Below, piece by piece: positions 1-9,900 of a DNA stretch of 64,000 nucleotides; the stretch's first letter is position 1; each line of letters starts with the position of its first letter. The stretch lies in assembly GCF_050589685.1 (NCBI RefSeq), contig NZ_JBNGOS010000031.1, positions 26,292-90,291 of the forward strand, read 5' to 3'. The notes below the pieces were generated by a model. That model was not told the DNA's origin, did no database searches, and was given only the letters and a program-made list of their open reading frames with translations. A program made the translations under genes and the position numbers. This stretch comes from Saccharicrinis sp050589685 (GTDB lineage: Bacteria > Bacteroidota > Bacteroidia > Bacteroidales > Marinilabiliaceae).

Positions 1-978
1 TGGAAGGAATATAACAACATCGCCGAAATGGATCGTCAGGTGGGTGCTGTACTTAAGCAATTGGAAGATGACGGACTATTGGAAAACACGATTATCTTTT
101 TTTATGGAGATCATGGTGGACCTTATCCGCGTCAAAAACGTTTGATTTACGATTCGGGTTTAAATACGCCAATGATTATTCGTTTCCCGCAAAAGCAATT
201 GGCAGGAGATGTTGATGATCAATTGATAAGCTTTGTGGATTTTGCACCCACATTACTTTCTTTAGCTGGTGTAAATCCTCCTGAATATTTGCAGGGGCAA
301 GCCTTTATGGGGAGATATCCTTCAGCAAAAAAAAGAAATTATATTTATGGTGCTGCCGACCGATTTGATGCAGAAACTGATGCAATTCGTGCAGTTAGGG
401 ATAAGCGATTTAAATACATTCGCAATTATCGTCCGAATCAGGGATATTACTTGCCGGTTAAATATCGCGAAAGAATCCCTACCATGCAGGAATTATTGCG
501 ATTGAGAGATGCAGGAGAGCTTGATAGTATCCGGGCCCTTTGGTTCCGAAAGAGCAAACCAATGGAAGAATTGTTTGATTGTGAGGCCGATCCCCACGAA
601 GTAAATGATATTGCAGGTCTTCCTGAGTATAAAGAGAAACTGGTTGAACTGAGATTGGAGATGGACCGTTGGATCCAGGAAATAGGTGATCAACCTAACC
701 TGCCGGAAAAGGAGCTTATTGAACAACTGTGGGACGGAGATGTACAGCCTGTAACAATAGATCCGGTTATAAGCGAAAAGAATGGGAAAATTGAAATAAG
801 TTGTGCCACTACCGGGGCATCCATTGGTTATAAAGTGATTCCAATGAACGCTAAGGCTCCAAATTCCTGGACAATTTACCAATTGCCTATCGCATTGCCC
901 AAAGGTGCAACCTTAAAAGTAAAGGCGCACCGGATTGGCTATAAATCAAGTAAGGAAATGGAATTTAAAGTAATTTAA
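1..978 (+). CDS. Family S1 sulfatase, C-terminal part (5' end outside window)
   Basis: The reading frame is open from base 1, so this is the 3' part of a longer gene; 325 codons are visible and the catalytic formylglycine motif lies upstream of the window. The segment FFYGDHGGPYPRQK (near visible residue 35) is the C-terminal metal/substrate region of alkaline-phosphatase-fold sulfatases. The later ELFDCEADPHEVNDIA stretch is the usual sulfatase C-subdomain. The FFYGDHG version resembles heparan N-sulfatase-like members and the sulfatase at 34744-36660. Roughly the last 70 residues form a small beta domain of the chitobiase/hexosaminidase C-terminal (CHB_HEX_C-like) kind, an unusual appendage. 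It ends 2 nt before the next sulfatase, so the two are cotranscribed. Role: removal of sulfate esters or N-sulfates from a glycan in the periplasm or at the surface. The exact linkage cannot be read from the sequence. Confidence 0.9.
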   Translation, partial: WKEYNNIAEMDRQVGAVLKQLEDDGLLENTIIFFYGDHGGPYPRQKRLIYDSGLNTPMIIRFPQKQLAGDVDDQLISFVDFAPTLLSLAGVNPPEYLQGQAFMGRYPSAKKRNYIYGAADRFDAETDAIRAVRDKRFKYIRNYRPNQGYYLPVKYRERIPTMQELLRLRDAGELDSIRALWFRKSKPMEELFDCEADPHEVNDIAGLPEYKEKLVELRLEMDRWIQEIGDQPNLPEKELIEQLWDGDVQPVTIDPVISEKNGKIEISCATTGASIGYKVIPMNAKAPNSWTIYQLPIALPKGATLKVKAHRIGYKSSKEMEFKVI

Positions 979-980
979 GT

Positions 981-2510
981 ATGAAAACAATAAATTACGC
1001 CATTGTGCTTTTGGGTATTTTTATCCTATCGGCATGCGGTACAAAAAGCAAACAGCAAGCAAGTAATGCTGAGCTTCAGAAGCCCAATGTATTGTTTATT
1101 GCAGTAGATGATTTAAATACCTGGTTGGGTTGTATGAGTGGGTACTCTAACAGCAAAACTCCAAACATGGACCGTATAGCCTCAAAGGGCGTGTTATTTA
1201 ACAATGCACATTGTCAGGCTCCTTTATGCGGTCCTTCGCGGGCTTCAATAATGTCGGGTTTACGACCGTCCACCACAGGGATTTATGGAATGATTCCTGA
1301 CGGTAAGATCAGAAGAGAGGATAAGCCAGAGACAAAGGACATTGTCTTTCTTTCAGAGTATTTTAGAAACAATGGTTATCATACCATGGGTATTGGTAAG
1401 TTGTTTCACATCCATGCACCAGATGGCGTATTTGATGAGTCAGGTGGCCGTGTAAAAGGTTTTGGTCCGCTTCCGGAGAAACGTTTTGTTTGGGATGGGA
1501 GAGGCAATTCGGATAGAAAAAAATATGGTAGAACAAGTACCGATTGGGGGGCTTTCCCCGAGGTGGATTCATTAATGCCCGATCACGAGTCTGCTAACTG
1601 GGCAATAGCAAGAATTTACAGGGAGTATGACAAACCATTCTTTTTAGGAGTTGGATTCTTACGCCCGCATGTGCCATTGTATGTACCACAAAAGTGGTTT
1701 GATATGCATCCACTTGAAGGAATACAGGTAGCTCCGTATAAATCTGATGATTTGGACGATGTTCCCCCTGTTGCATTGAAAATAAATGATTTGCCCATGA
1801 TGCCATCTACCGAATGGGCAAAAGAAACAGGCGAGTGGAAAAAGATTATTCAAGCTTATTTAGCTTGCGTTAGTTTTGTGGATTACGAGGTGGGAAGAGT
1901 GTTGGATGCCCTTGAAAAAAGTGGAAAGGCAGATAATACCGTTATTGTACTATGGTCTGACCATGGATATCGATTGGGAGAAAAAGGAACTTTTGCCAAA
2001 CATGCCTTATGGGAGCCTGCTACAAAAGCTCCCTTGATGTTTGCGGCTCCTAACCTTCCCAAAGGTAAAGTCATTGATACCCCGGCCGAAATGTTATCGA
2101 TTTACCCTACGCTTATCGAATTATGTGGCCTTCCTGCTTACGACAGAAATGAAGGCAGAAGTTTGGTTTCTGCTATGATGAACAGAGGAGAGGATGATAA
2201 AGCCTTTGCAGTTTGTACTTTTGGTATGAATAACCATGGTGTTAAGGCTAACGGATTCAGATATATCCAATACGAAGATGGCGGACAGGAGTTGTACGAC
2301 CACAAAACAGATCCTAATGAATGGGAGAATTTAGCATCTAACCCGGATTATAAAAATAAGATAGAGGAGATGAAACAGTTTCTTCCAACAAAAAATGTTA
2401 TTTGGGATTCTCATTCTTCTTATACTTTTCAGCCTTATTTTGTAGATCAAAAGCAAAGAACCAATGGGGCAGATGGTATACCAGTACATGTTATTGGCGC
2501 AGCTCATTAA
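981..2510 (+). CDS. Family S1 sulfatase, iduronate-2-sulfatase-like lipoprotein
   Basis: This 509-aa protein has a lipoprotein signal (ILSAC, lipid-accepting Cys19). The N-terminal metal-binding VDD (Asp43, Asp44) is followed by the formylglycine motif CGPSR with Cys83, matching the C-x-P-S-R rule for Cys-type sulfatases that need maturation by a sulfatase-maturating enzyme. A second metal-site segment SDHGYRLGEKG lies in the second half, and a C-subdomain ELYDHKTDPNEWENLA follows. The order DHGYRLGEK...WEPATKAP is typical of iduronate-2-sulfatase/choline-sulfatase-like members. The gene follows the preceding sulfatase by 2 nt and precedes a GH105 hydrolase by 96 nt, so it probably desulfates oligosaccharides before or after uronyl removal. 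The substrate is inferred from context only. Confidence 0.93.
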   Translation: MKTINYAIVLLGIFILSACGTKSKQQASNAELQKPNVLFIAVDDLNTWLGCMSGYSNSKTPNMDRIASKGVLFNNAHCQAPLCGPSRASIMSGLRPSTTGIYGMIPDGKIRREDKPETKDIVFLSEYFRNNGYHTMGIGKLFHIHAPDGVFDESGGRVKGFGPLPEKRFVWDGRGNSDRKKYGRTSTDWGAFPEVDSLMPDHESANWAIARIYREYDKPFFLGVGFLRPHVPLYVPQKWFDMHPLEGIQVAPYKSDDLDDVPPVALKINDLPMMPSTEWAKETGEWKKIIQAYLACVSFVDYEVGRVLDALEKSGKADNTVIVLWSDHGYRLGEKGTFAKHALWEPATKAPLMFAAPNLPKGKVIDTPAEMLSIYPTLIELCGLPAYDRNEGRSLVSAMMNRGEDDKAFAVCTFGMNNHGVKANGFRYIQYEDGGQELYDHKTDPNEWENLASNPDYKNKIEEMKQFLPTKNVIWDSHSSYTFQPYFVDQKQRTNGADGIPVHVIGAAH

Positions 2511-2606
2511 AGAAAAAGAGAAAATGGACAGTCCTTTTACGAAGGATGCCTTATTGTATTTATACAAGTAATAATAAATTTTTAAACATATAATAATTAA
2601 ACTGTT

Positions 2607-3719
2607 ATGAAAACATTATCCTTATTGTTAATATTAAGCGTATTGAGCGTTAGTTCGTATGGGCAGAAACCTAAACCTGAGGAAATCAAAAATGACATGA
2701 GGCGTGTGGCTGATTGGCAAATCGAGCATTTTCGCGATAACTACAGTAATAGAAAAGAGCCACATCACCCATTGGCATGGACCAATGGAGCCTTATATGT
2801 AGGTATGGTTAAATGGGCAGACATGGCTGATGATGACACCTATTGGGAGTGGATGAAAAGCATTGCTGAAGATAACGAGTGGAAATTGCACAAGCGTATG
2901 TACCATGCAGATGATCATACCGTAGGGCAAATGTATATAGAGTTATATCGTAAGTATGGTGATAAGAAAATGATTGCTCCAACCAAAGAGGCTCTAAGGT
3001 ATATTTATTTTCATCCGGCAAAAACATCGTTGCATTGGGTAGGAAATAAAAATTATAAACATGACCGTTGGAGTTGGTGTGATGCGTTATTTATGTCTCC
3101 TCCAGTTTGGGCAAAGCTATATAAAGAAACAGGAGATAAAATGTACCTGGATTTTATGATGAAAGAGTTCAAGGCAACTACCGATTTCTTATTTGATAAA
3201 AAAGAGAATTTGTATTATCGCGATCAAAGTTACATGGGTAAGCTTGATAACGGTACGAAAATTTTCTGGGGACGAGGTAACGGATGGGTTCTTGGAGGAC
3301 TGGTAAACATTATGGAGGAGCTTGATCCTGCATCAAAAGAGTACAAGTATTTCTTGAAAATATTTAAGAAAATGTCTGCTCGATTAATTGAGATTCAAAC
3401 AGAAAAAGGTCACTGGGCTATGAGTTTATTGGGCGATAAGTATTATCCAACACCGGAGACCAGTGGATCTGCCTTTTATATATTCGGTTTAGCCTGGGGT
3501 ATTAATAACGGAATTCTTGATAAAGAGAAGTACGAGCCTGCCGTAATCAAAGGCTGGAAATCATTGGTAAGTCATATCACAGAAGATGGGATGTTAGGAT
3601 ACGTTCAGCCTATTGGTGCTGCACCTGGTAAAGCATGGGCTGATAAAACAGAAGTATATGGAACAGGTGCTTTCTTGAGTGCAGGTTCTGAGGTGTATAA
3701 ATTAGTAGGAGGGAAATAG
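2607..3719 (+). CDS. GH105 unsaturated glucuronyl/galacturonyl hydrolase
   Basis: This 370-aa protein has a signal peptide cleaved near SSYGQ (residue 20). It is an (alpha/alpha)6-barrel of the GH88/GH105 type. HADDHTVGQMY (about 100-110) and WSWCDALFMSPPVW (Asp159) match the two acidic sites of the YteR/GH105 family, and WGRGNGWVLGGL is the family signature loop. These enzymes hydrate the 4,5-double bond of the unsaturated uronic acid left by polysaccharide lyases, releasing it from rhamnose, galactose or another sugar. Length is normal for the family. It is the last gene of its operon: a strong hairpin lies directly downstream. Its presence implies that unsaturated uronyl ends are made, although no recognised lyase gene lies in this window. 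Confidence 0.93.
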   Translation: MKTLSLLLILSVLSVSSYGQKPKPEEIKNDMRRVADWQIEHFRDNYSNRKEPHHPLAWTNGALYVGMVKWADMADDDTYWEWMKSIAEDNEWKLHKRMYHADDHTVGQMYIELYRKYGDKKMIAPTKEALRYIYFHPAKTSLHWVGNKNYKHDRWSWCDALFMSPPVWAKLYKETGDKMYLDFMMKEFKATTDFLFDKKENLYYRDQSYMGKLDNGTKIFWGRGNGWVLGGLVNIMEELDPASKEYKYFLKIFKKMSARLIEIQTEKGHWAMSLLGDKYYPTPETSGSAFYIFGLAWGINNGILDKEKYEPAVIKGWKSLVSHITEDGMLGYVQPIGAAPGKAWADKTEVYGTGAFLSAGSEVYKLVGGK

Positions 3720-3739
3720 TAAAATAAAATTACCATAAT

Positions 3740-3816
3740 AAAAAGGAGCATCTTTAAGGGCATGTTAATTTTTCCTTTTTAAGGTGAAATTATTATTGAG
3801 ATGGCTCCTTTTTTGT
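3740..3816 (+). terminator. Hairpin terminator after the GH105 gene
   Basis: Outer arms AAAAGGAGC-ATCT and AGATG-GCTCCTTTT pair with a single bulge. An inner TTTAAGG/CCTTTTTAA pairing can form inside, and the 3' arm runs into TTTTTTGTTTT. The position, between the GH105 stop and the GH78 start, suits a Rho-independent terminator that separates or attenuates the two units. Confidence 0.75.
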
Positions 3817-3820
3817 TTTA

Positions 3821-3834
3821 TACTATAAATAGTA
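3821..3834. promoter_or_regulatory. Perfect dyad upstream of the GH78 gene
   Basis: TACTATAAATAGTA has 6-bp perfect inverted arms around AA and lies 20 nt before the chosen GH78 start, just past the upstream terminator. It could be an operator or part of a promoter. AT-rich palindromes of this size also arise by chance in such DNA. Confidence 0.3.
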
Positions 3835-3854
3835 AGAAATAAAAACAAATCGTG

Positions 3855-6689
3855 ATGTTTAAAAATCAGTTGTTAACCTTAATTCTGTTGTTTCTCTCCA
3901 AACCCTTTTTTGCGCAACCATTAGAATTTAAATTACTAAGCTGCAATTCACAAACTAATCCAATGGCCATTGAGGGGCAACATCCACTTTTGTCATGGAT
4001 GGTTAAAGCGGAGGGTTTTAATCGCTCACAAACGGCTTATCAGGTATTGGTGGCTTCTGAAATGGAATTGTTGAAAGATGAGAATGCCGATCTCTGGAAT
4101 TCGGGTAAAGTAATTAGCTCACAATCTACTCATGTAAAATACAGAGGAGACAAATTATTGCCAACACAGAAATATTGGTGGAAAGTAAAAATTTGGGATG
4201 AAAAAGGTAATGCATCAGATTGGTCAGCAGCCAATAGTTTTGAAACTGGTTTAATGGAAGATGCTAATTGGGGCAATGCAAAATGGATAAGTTTAAGTAA
4301 AGACACCCGTTCCTCAGAATATCGTTTCCGTGATTACAAAACCGGAGGAATGAAAGAACCCATAAAACTAACAAGTCAAGCTGTGGGCTATTTCAGAAAT
4401 GTAATTGATGCTGAAAAAGAAATTAAAAGTGCACGTGCTTATATATGTGGTTTAGGTTATTATGAGTTGTATATCAATGGAGAAAAAACAGGCGATCATG
4501 TATTGGATCCTGCCCCTTCAAATTACGACAAACAAGCGTATTATGTGACTTATGATGTTACCCAACAAATTAAAACGGGTAAAAATTCCATCGGTATCAT
4601 TCTTGGGAATGGTTTTTATGGGCAAAATATTTCATGGAAAAGAGACCCTGAGTCGGAAAATGACCTTTCGTATGGTGCACCTGCGGCCCGATTGATAATT
4701 AAGGTTACTTATGAAGATAACTCCCAAGATGAGTTTTATTCTGACGAGCACTGGAAAAACTCCACAGGCCCCATTGTATTCGACAATGTTTACGGAGGTG
4801 ATACTTACGATGCCCGTTTTGAAATTAACGGATGGAATACCCTTGATTTTAACGATAGAAAGTGGACGAAGGTAAAAACCATTTCTCCAAAACTAAACAA
4901 GGTTAGTGCCAATCAAATGCCGCCAATTCGTAAATTAAAAGAGTTAAAACCTCAAAGAGTATTCAAATCTGTAAAAGGCAATTGGATTGTGGATTTTGGA
5001 CAAAACATTGCTGGTTGGGTTAAAATTAATGTGAAAGAGAAAAAAGGGCAGGTGATCAACATTACTCCGACCGAAGCTCTAACGCAATCAGGAGAAGATA
5101 TTTACCCCGGCTCTACAGGTGGGGGAGCCAACGGTATGCCACAGTTGTTTACATACATCTGCAAGGGTAAAGGACTTGAAAGCTGGGAGCCTAAATTTTC
5201 GTATCACGGTTTCCGTTATGCCGAAATAACCGGTGTGTCAACCAAGCCCGATGCCCAAATGATAAAAGCCGTTTTAGTGGCTACGGATGTTGAACAGCAA
5301 GGAAGTTTTTTGTGTTCGGATCCGTTATTGAATAAAATGGATACCATCAGTAAATGGACTATTGTTGATAATTTGCATGGAATACCGGAAGATTGTCCGC
5401 ACCGCGAAAAATGTGGTTGGCTAGGCGATGCTCATGCTTTCTGTGAATATGCCTTATATAACTACGAGTTGGGTAATTTCTATAAAAAGTATATGGAAGA
5501 TATCCGAACGCAAAGAAAAATAGTTGATGGTAATAATAAGTCAGGTGAAAAGTTCCGGGTACCTACGATGATTGCACCAGGAAAACGAACCTCTACCATC
5601 GCTAAATTGGATTGGGGTATCGCTGCGATATATTTGCCCTGGTACAACTACGTGTATTACGGCGATTCATCCATAGTAAAGGAGTATTACGAGGATATGA
5701 AAGAACTGACAAACTATTATCTAACCTTTAAAAATGAAAAAGGTATTATTGATAATGGTATGGGAGACTGGTGTCCTCCACGTTGGGATAGAAAAAGAAA
5801 CCCATTGGCTATGGAGTGTCATCCGGTTGTCTCTGCTAATGCTTATTTTTACGATATTCTTGGTATCATGGAAGCTTTTGCTACCATGAACAAGGATGCA
5901 GCGTTTGAGGCTAAAATGAAAGAGGAGCAGGAGTCACTTTTTAAAGCCTTTAATGCTGAGTATTTACAATCCATTCCTATGGCTCCACACCTATGGTATG
6001 GAAGCCAGACAGCAACCGTGATGGCGTTACAGTTTGGAATGGTTCCCGATGAGAAAGTTGAAACGGTGGTAGATGGACTAGCTTATAATATTGTTGCTGT
6101 AAAAGGAGGTCATCATGCCACAGGTATCCATGGTAACCGATATATTTACACGGTTTTAAATAAATATGGTAAGGCCGGGTTGGCGCATAAAATATTAACC
6201 ACACCTACTTTTCCAAGTCAAACGTATGTGATGAATTACGGATTCACCACCTGGCCCGAACGTCAATTTTTCTGGGAGGATATGGAAGGCTTGAGCAATT
6301 CGTTGAACCATCCGATGCATAGTGGGTTTGCTGCTTACTTCTTTGAATCATTAGGAGGAATAAAAACTGATTATAACACTGCAGGTTATAAGGAGTTTAC
6401 CGTTAATCCTGTCTTTCAAAAGGAAATAACAGAAACCACAGTGAATGTACCAACTCCATATGGAAATATATTTAATAGTTGGCATATGACTCAAGAATCT
6501 TTTTCAATGGAATTAGAAGTGCCATTTAATACCAAGGCAAAATTGGTGTTAGCGGCGGAGGAATTGAAGTCATTAAAAGTTAATGATGAGGAATGGTTGA
6601 GATATCAACAAGAAAACAAAATTAAATTAGTCAATAACTCTATTGTTATATTGGGTTCAGGCACATACAAAATTAAGTATACAAAATAG
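3855..6689 (+). CDS. GH78 alpha-L-rhamnosidase
   Basis: This 944-aa exported protein has a signal peptide ending around FFAQP. A GTG lies one codon earlier at 3852, but the ATG at 3855 is the more ordinary start. It has an Ig-like N-terminal domain (NPMAIEGQHPLLSW), two beta-sandwich modules with YYELYINGEKTGDHVLDP, and an (alpha/alpha)6 catalytic domain. The GH78 signature EDCPHREKCGWLGD (Glu518 in the HREK motif, the expected general acid) is intact. The base region reads GFTTWPERQFFWED rather than the common GATTIWERW, so the second catalytic Glu should be assigned by structure. The enzyme removes non-reducing terminal alpha-L-rhamnose by inversion. It stands alone after a terminator and converges on the regulator gene, so it is probably its own transcription unit. 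Confidence 0.92.
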   Translation: MFKNQLLTLILLFLSKPFFAQPLEFKLLSCNSQTNPMAIEGQHPLLSWMVKAEGFNRSQTAYQVLVASEMELLKDENADLWNSGKVISSQSTHVKYRGDKLLPTQKYWWKVKIWDEKGNASDWSAANSFETGLMEDANWGNAKWISLSKDTRSSEYRFRDYKTGGMKEPIKLTSQAVGYFRNVIDAEKEIKSARAYICGLGYYELYINGEKTGDHVLDPAPSNYDKQAYYVTYDVTQQIKTGKNSIGIILGNGFYGQNISWKRDPESENDLSYGAPAARLIIKVTYEDNSQDEFYSDEHWKNSTGPIVFDNVYGGDTYDARFEINGWNTLDFNDRKWTKVKTISPKLNKVSANQMPPIRKLKELKPQRVFKSVKGNWIVDFGQNIAGWVKINVKEKKGQVINITPTEALTQSGEDIYPGSTGGGANGMPQLFTYICKGKGLESWEPKFSYHGFRYAEITGVSTKPDAQMIKAVLVATDVEQQGSFLCSDPLLNKMDTISKWTIVDNLHGIPEDCPHREKCGWLGDAHAFCEYALYNYELGNFYKKYMEDIRTQRKIVDGNNKSGEKFRVPTMIAPGKRTSTIAKLDWGIAAIYLPWYNYVYYGDSSIVKEYYEDMKELTNYYLTFKNEKGIIDNGMGDWCPPRWDRKRNPLAMECHPVVSANAYFYDILGIMEAFATMNKDAAFEAKMKEEQESLFKAFNAEYLQSIPMAPHLWYGSQTATVMALQFGMVPDEKVETVVDGLAYNIVAVKGGHHATGIHGNRYIYTVLNKYGKAGLAHKILTTPTFPSQTYVMNYGFTTWPERQFFWEDMEGLSNSLNHPMHSGFAAYFFESLGGIKTDYNTAGYKEFTVNPVFQKEITETTVNVPTPYGNIFNSWHMTQESFSMELEVPFNTKAKLVLAAEELKSLKVNDEEWLRYQQENKIKLVNNSIVILGSGTYKIKYTK

Positions 6690-6741
6690 ACAAAGTTAAT
6701 ATAATTGTTAGCAGAACTATCCATCAGTTCTTTATTGGTTT

Positions 6742-6774
6742 AGCCGGGTAAAGGAAGAAATTTACCCGGTTTTT
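6742..6774. terminator. Strong terminator between convergent GH78 and HTCS genes
   Basis: The arms AGCCGGGTAAA and TTTACCCGGTT pair over 11 bp with one G-U wobble around an 8-nt loop, followed by TTTT on the plus strand. The other strand has a less clean U-tract. It ends the GH78 transcript and may also act on the converging regulator transcript. Confidence 0.85.
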
Positions 6775-6910
6775 ATATATTGATTGTTTCAGGGACTTTG
6801 ATTAGTACATCCAATCATGCTTTCAATATCAAAGTCTAAAATACTATTTAAATAATAGCACAATGGTTATGACTTTCCGAGACAAGTTATTAGCACTACC
6901 TACTATTAGT

Positions 6911-9900
6911 TTAACTTGACCGTGTTTTCTTTTTGAAAGCAGAAGGAGTCTCTCCAACTTGCTTGACAAAATTTTCCCTAAAATGTCTGAGATCATTAAA
7001 CCCTACTTGATAAGCGACTTCAGAGACAGTAATGTTTTTGTTGGCAAGTAAATTTGCTGCTTCTTTAATTTTTACCGATCGAATAAATTCATTAATCGAT
7101 TTACCTGTTAACATTTTAATTTTCCGATATAGGGAAGAGCGACTAAAGTTCAAATCTTCTGCAAGTTCAAATACCGAAGAATCAGAATTTAAGTACTTTT
7201 TAAGAATCAATTGCTCTATTTTTTGTAGGAACTCATGTTCTAGTTGTTGCGCCTCATTTATTTCAATCTCTACATTTTCTGTTTTGTTTTCATTAAAATA
7301 GTTCAAAAGACTAATTCTGTTTTTTAGCAATGCAATCACTCTCGCTTCCAAAATTCTGAAATTAAAAGGTTTGGAAATATAGTCGTCAGCTCCTGTTGTT
7401 AACCCAATTAGTTCATCCTCAACAGTGCCTTTGGCAGTTAGTAAAATGATTGGAACGTGACTGGTAGTAGGACTGGTTTTTAGTGTTGTGCATACTTCGG
7501 TTCCCTGTATACCAGGCATCATAATATCTGATATTATAATGTCCGGAATAACTTCCTGAGCTATTTCTATTCCTTTTTCACCATTTTCAGCAATCTTCAC
7601 CTCAAACTTGGATGAAAACTTGGATGCTAGCAAGGAAGAGATATCATGATTGTCTTCAATAATCAGCATGACCTGATTGTCTTCATTCCTAATCGGAGTT
7701 ATCTCTCTTTCATCAATTAAGACGTCTGATTCAATTTCTTCAGAGGATTCGATAGGTTTAAGTTGACCAGGTTCAAAATGATTGTTTCCCTTTAAGAAAG
7801 TTAAAGTAAATTTAGATTCTTCTCCTGCAATTGTACTTACGCTAATCTTACCTCTGTGCAGCTCTACTAATGATTTTGTTAGAGAAAGACCAATTCCAGT
7901 ACTAGTGGAATTATTTTCTGTTTTAAAATAGCGATCAAAAATATTAGGCAGGGCTTTTCTTGAAATTCCTGCTCCTGAATTTATTACTTCAATATTAATA
8001 ACGTCGTTTCGATCTTCGGTGTTTACTTTTATTATGCCATGTTTAGGTGTATATTTAAATGCATTGGAAATAAGGTTATTCATAATCATGGATAGTTTAT
8101 CAGGGTCAACATATAACATTGTACTATTAACCGACATAGATAGCTTTAAATCTATTGATTTGCTTTTGGCCATTTCTTTAAAGTTTGAAATATAAGTCGA
8201 TAGCCATTCATTAATATTTAAATATTCAACCGAAATTTGTGGTGTGCCAGTTTCAACCCTTCTAAATTCAAGTAATTGATTAACTAATTCAAGCAGCCTG
8301 GTAGAATGAAAGCTGGCAGTTTTTATGAGTTCACTTACTTTTTTATTCCTTGTATTTTTTAAGGCTGTTTTTAAGTCCTCTACAGCACATTCAACCATAG
8401 TCAGAGGCGTGCGCAACTCATGAGAAATGTTTGTAAAAAACACTAACCTTTCTTGATGAATTCGTTGTTCCTCTTGTCTGATTTTTTGTTCATAATGAAG
8501 TTGATTTACGGTTTTTACCTGGTTGGTTCTAAATCGTGACACCAAAAGGGTTATGACTAACAGAGTAAATGCATATAAGATATATGCCCATATGGTTAGC
8601 CAGAATGGGGGTATCACTTCAATTTGAATGGATGCAATATCATCACTCCAGATACCATCAGTATTAGAGGCTTTCACTTTTAAAAAGTAGGTTCCGGCTG
8701 GAAGTTGTCGGTATGTGGCTGAATTATTTATTCCAGCCATATTCCATTCCTGATCATAACCTTCCAGTTTAAAACTATATTTGCATTTATTGGCAAAAGG
8801 ATATTGAATCGCTTGGAATTCTATGGTGAAAACCGATTGTTTATGGTTTAAATGAATGATCGGATTGAATTCAATATTCTTATCTATGATGCCATTTCCA
8901 GGTAGAACGTGTTCATTAAATATTTTTAAGTTGGTAAAAACAACTTTTGGCTTGTTTTCTGAAGGTTGTATGTGTTGGGGGTTTAGGAAGTTAAGGCCGC
9001 TGGAACTGCCGAAATAAAAAATGCCAACCTTGGAATTGATACATGAACTATTCAGGAATTCACCCGGAAGTACTCCATTTTCTTTATTGTAATTAATAAA
9101 ACTATGATTAGATGGATCAAAACGAGAAATCCCGACATTGGTACTCAACCATAAATATCCCTTTGGGTCTTTCAGGATAGAAAGTACTGTGTTATTGGCT
9201 AAACCATCCCGGCTATCGAAATTCTCAAAATTACCGTTTTGTGTGTTCAAACATGACAAGCCACCATATTCGGTGCCAATCCAAATTTTAGCTGAATCTC
9301 CTTTCGCTAAGAAATTAATGTTATTAGAGGGTATACTATTATTTAATGATGTATTAACAGTAAAATACTTTTTTGTCTTGGTATTTAAATTGTAATATAT
9401 AAGTCCATTGGCATGAGTACCAACCCATAAATCTCCCTTAGTGGGTTCGAGTATTGCTCTTACATCAATATAATCGAGTTCCGGGATGTTGATAAACGAA
9501 TCAGTTTTAGAATCATAATAGCTTAGCCCGTTAAGGTTAGTACCAGCCCATATCTTTCCTGACGGACTTTGGTAAAGTATCCTGATATCTGCTGTATAAG
9601 ATCCGGGATAAGGAGTGGGGATGTTTTGATAGATTTTTATTCGTCCGTTATCTGGGTTAATTCTATTGATACCACCCCTGTAGGTACCAAACCATAGCTC
9701 TCCTTTAGCATCTGTTAAAGCACAAAGTATTGCATTGTCGCTGAGTCCGTTTTTTTTGGATAATCTTTTAAAAATACCCTTTCGAGGATTCCAAATATCA
9801 ATTCCGCCTCCATCTGTCCCTATCCAAATATTTCCATTATAATCTTCTGTAATTCCCCATACTTTGGGGTGTGAGATACTTTCCGGATGACCTGGATTAT

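Noticed and set aside
493..882. Minus-strand 129-aa open frame and many similar antisense frames
   Set aside because: They lie wholly inside well-supported genes and show no domain, signal or neighbour support.
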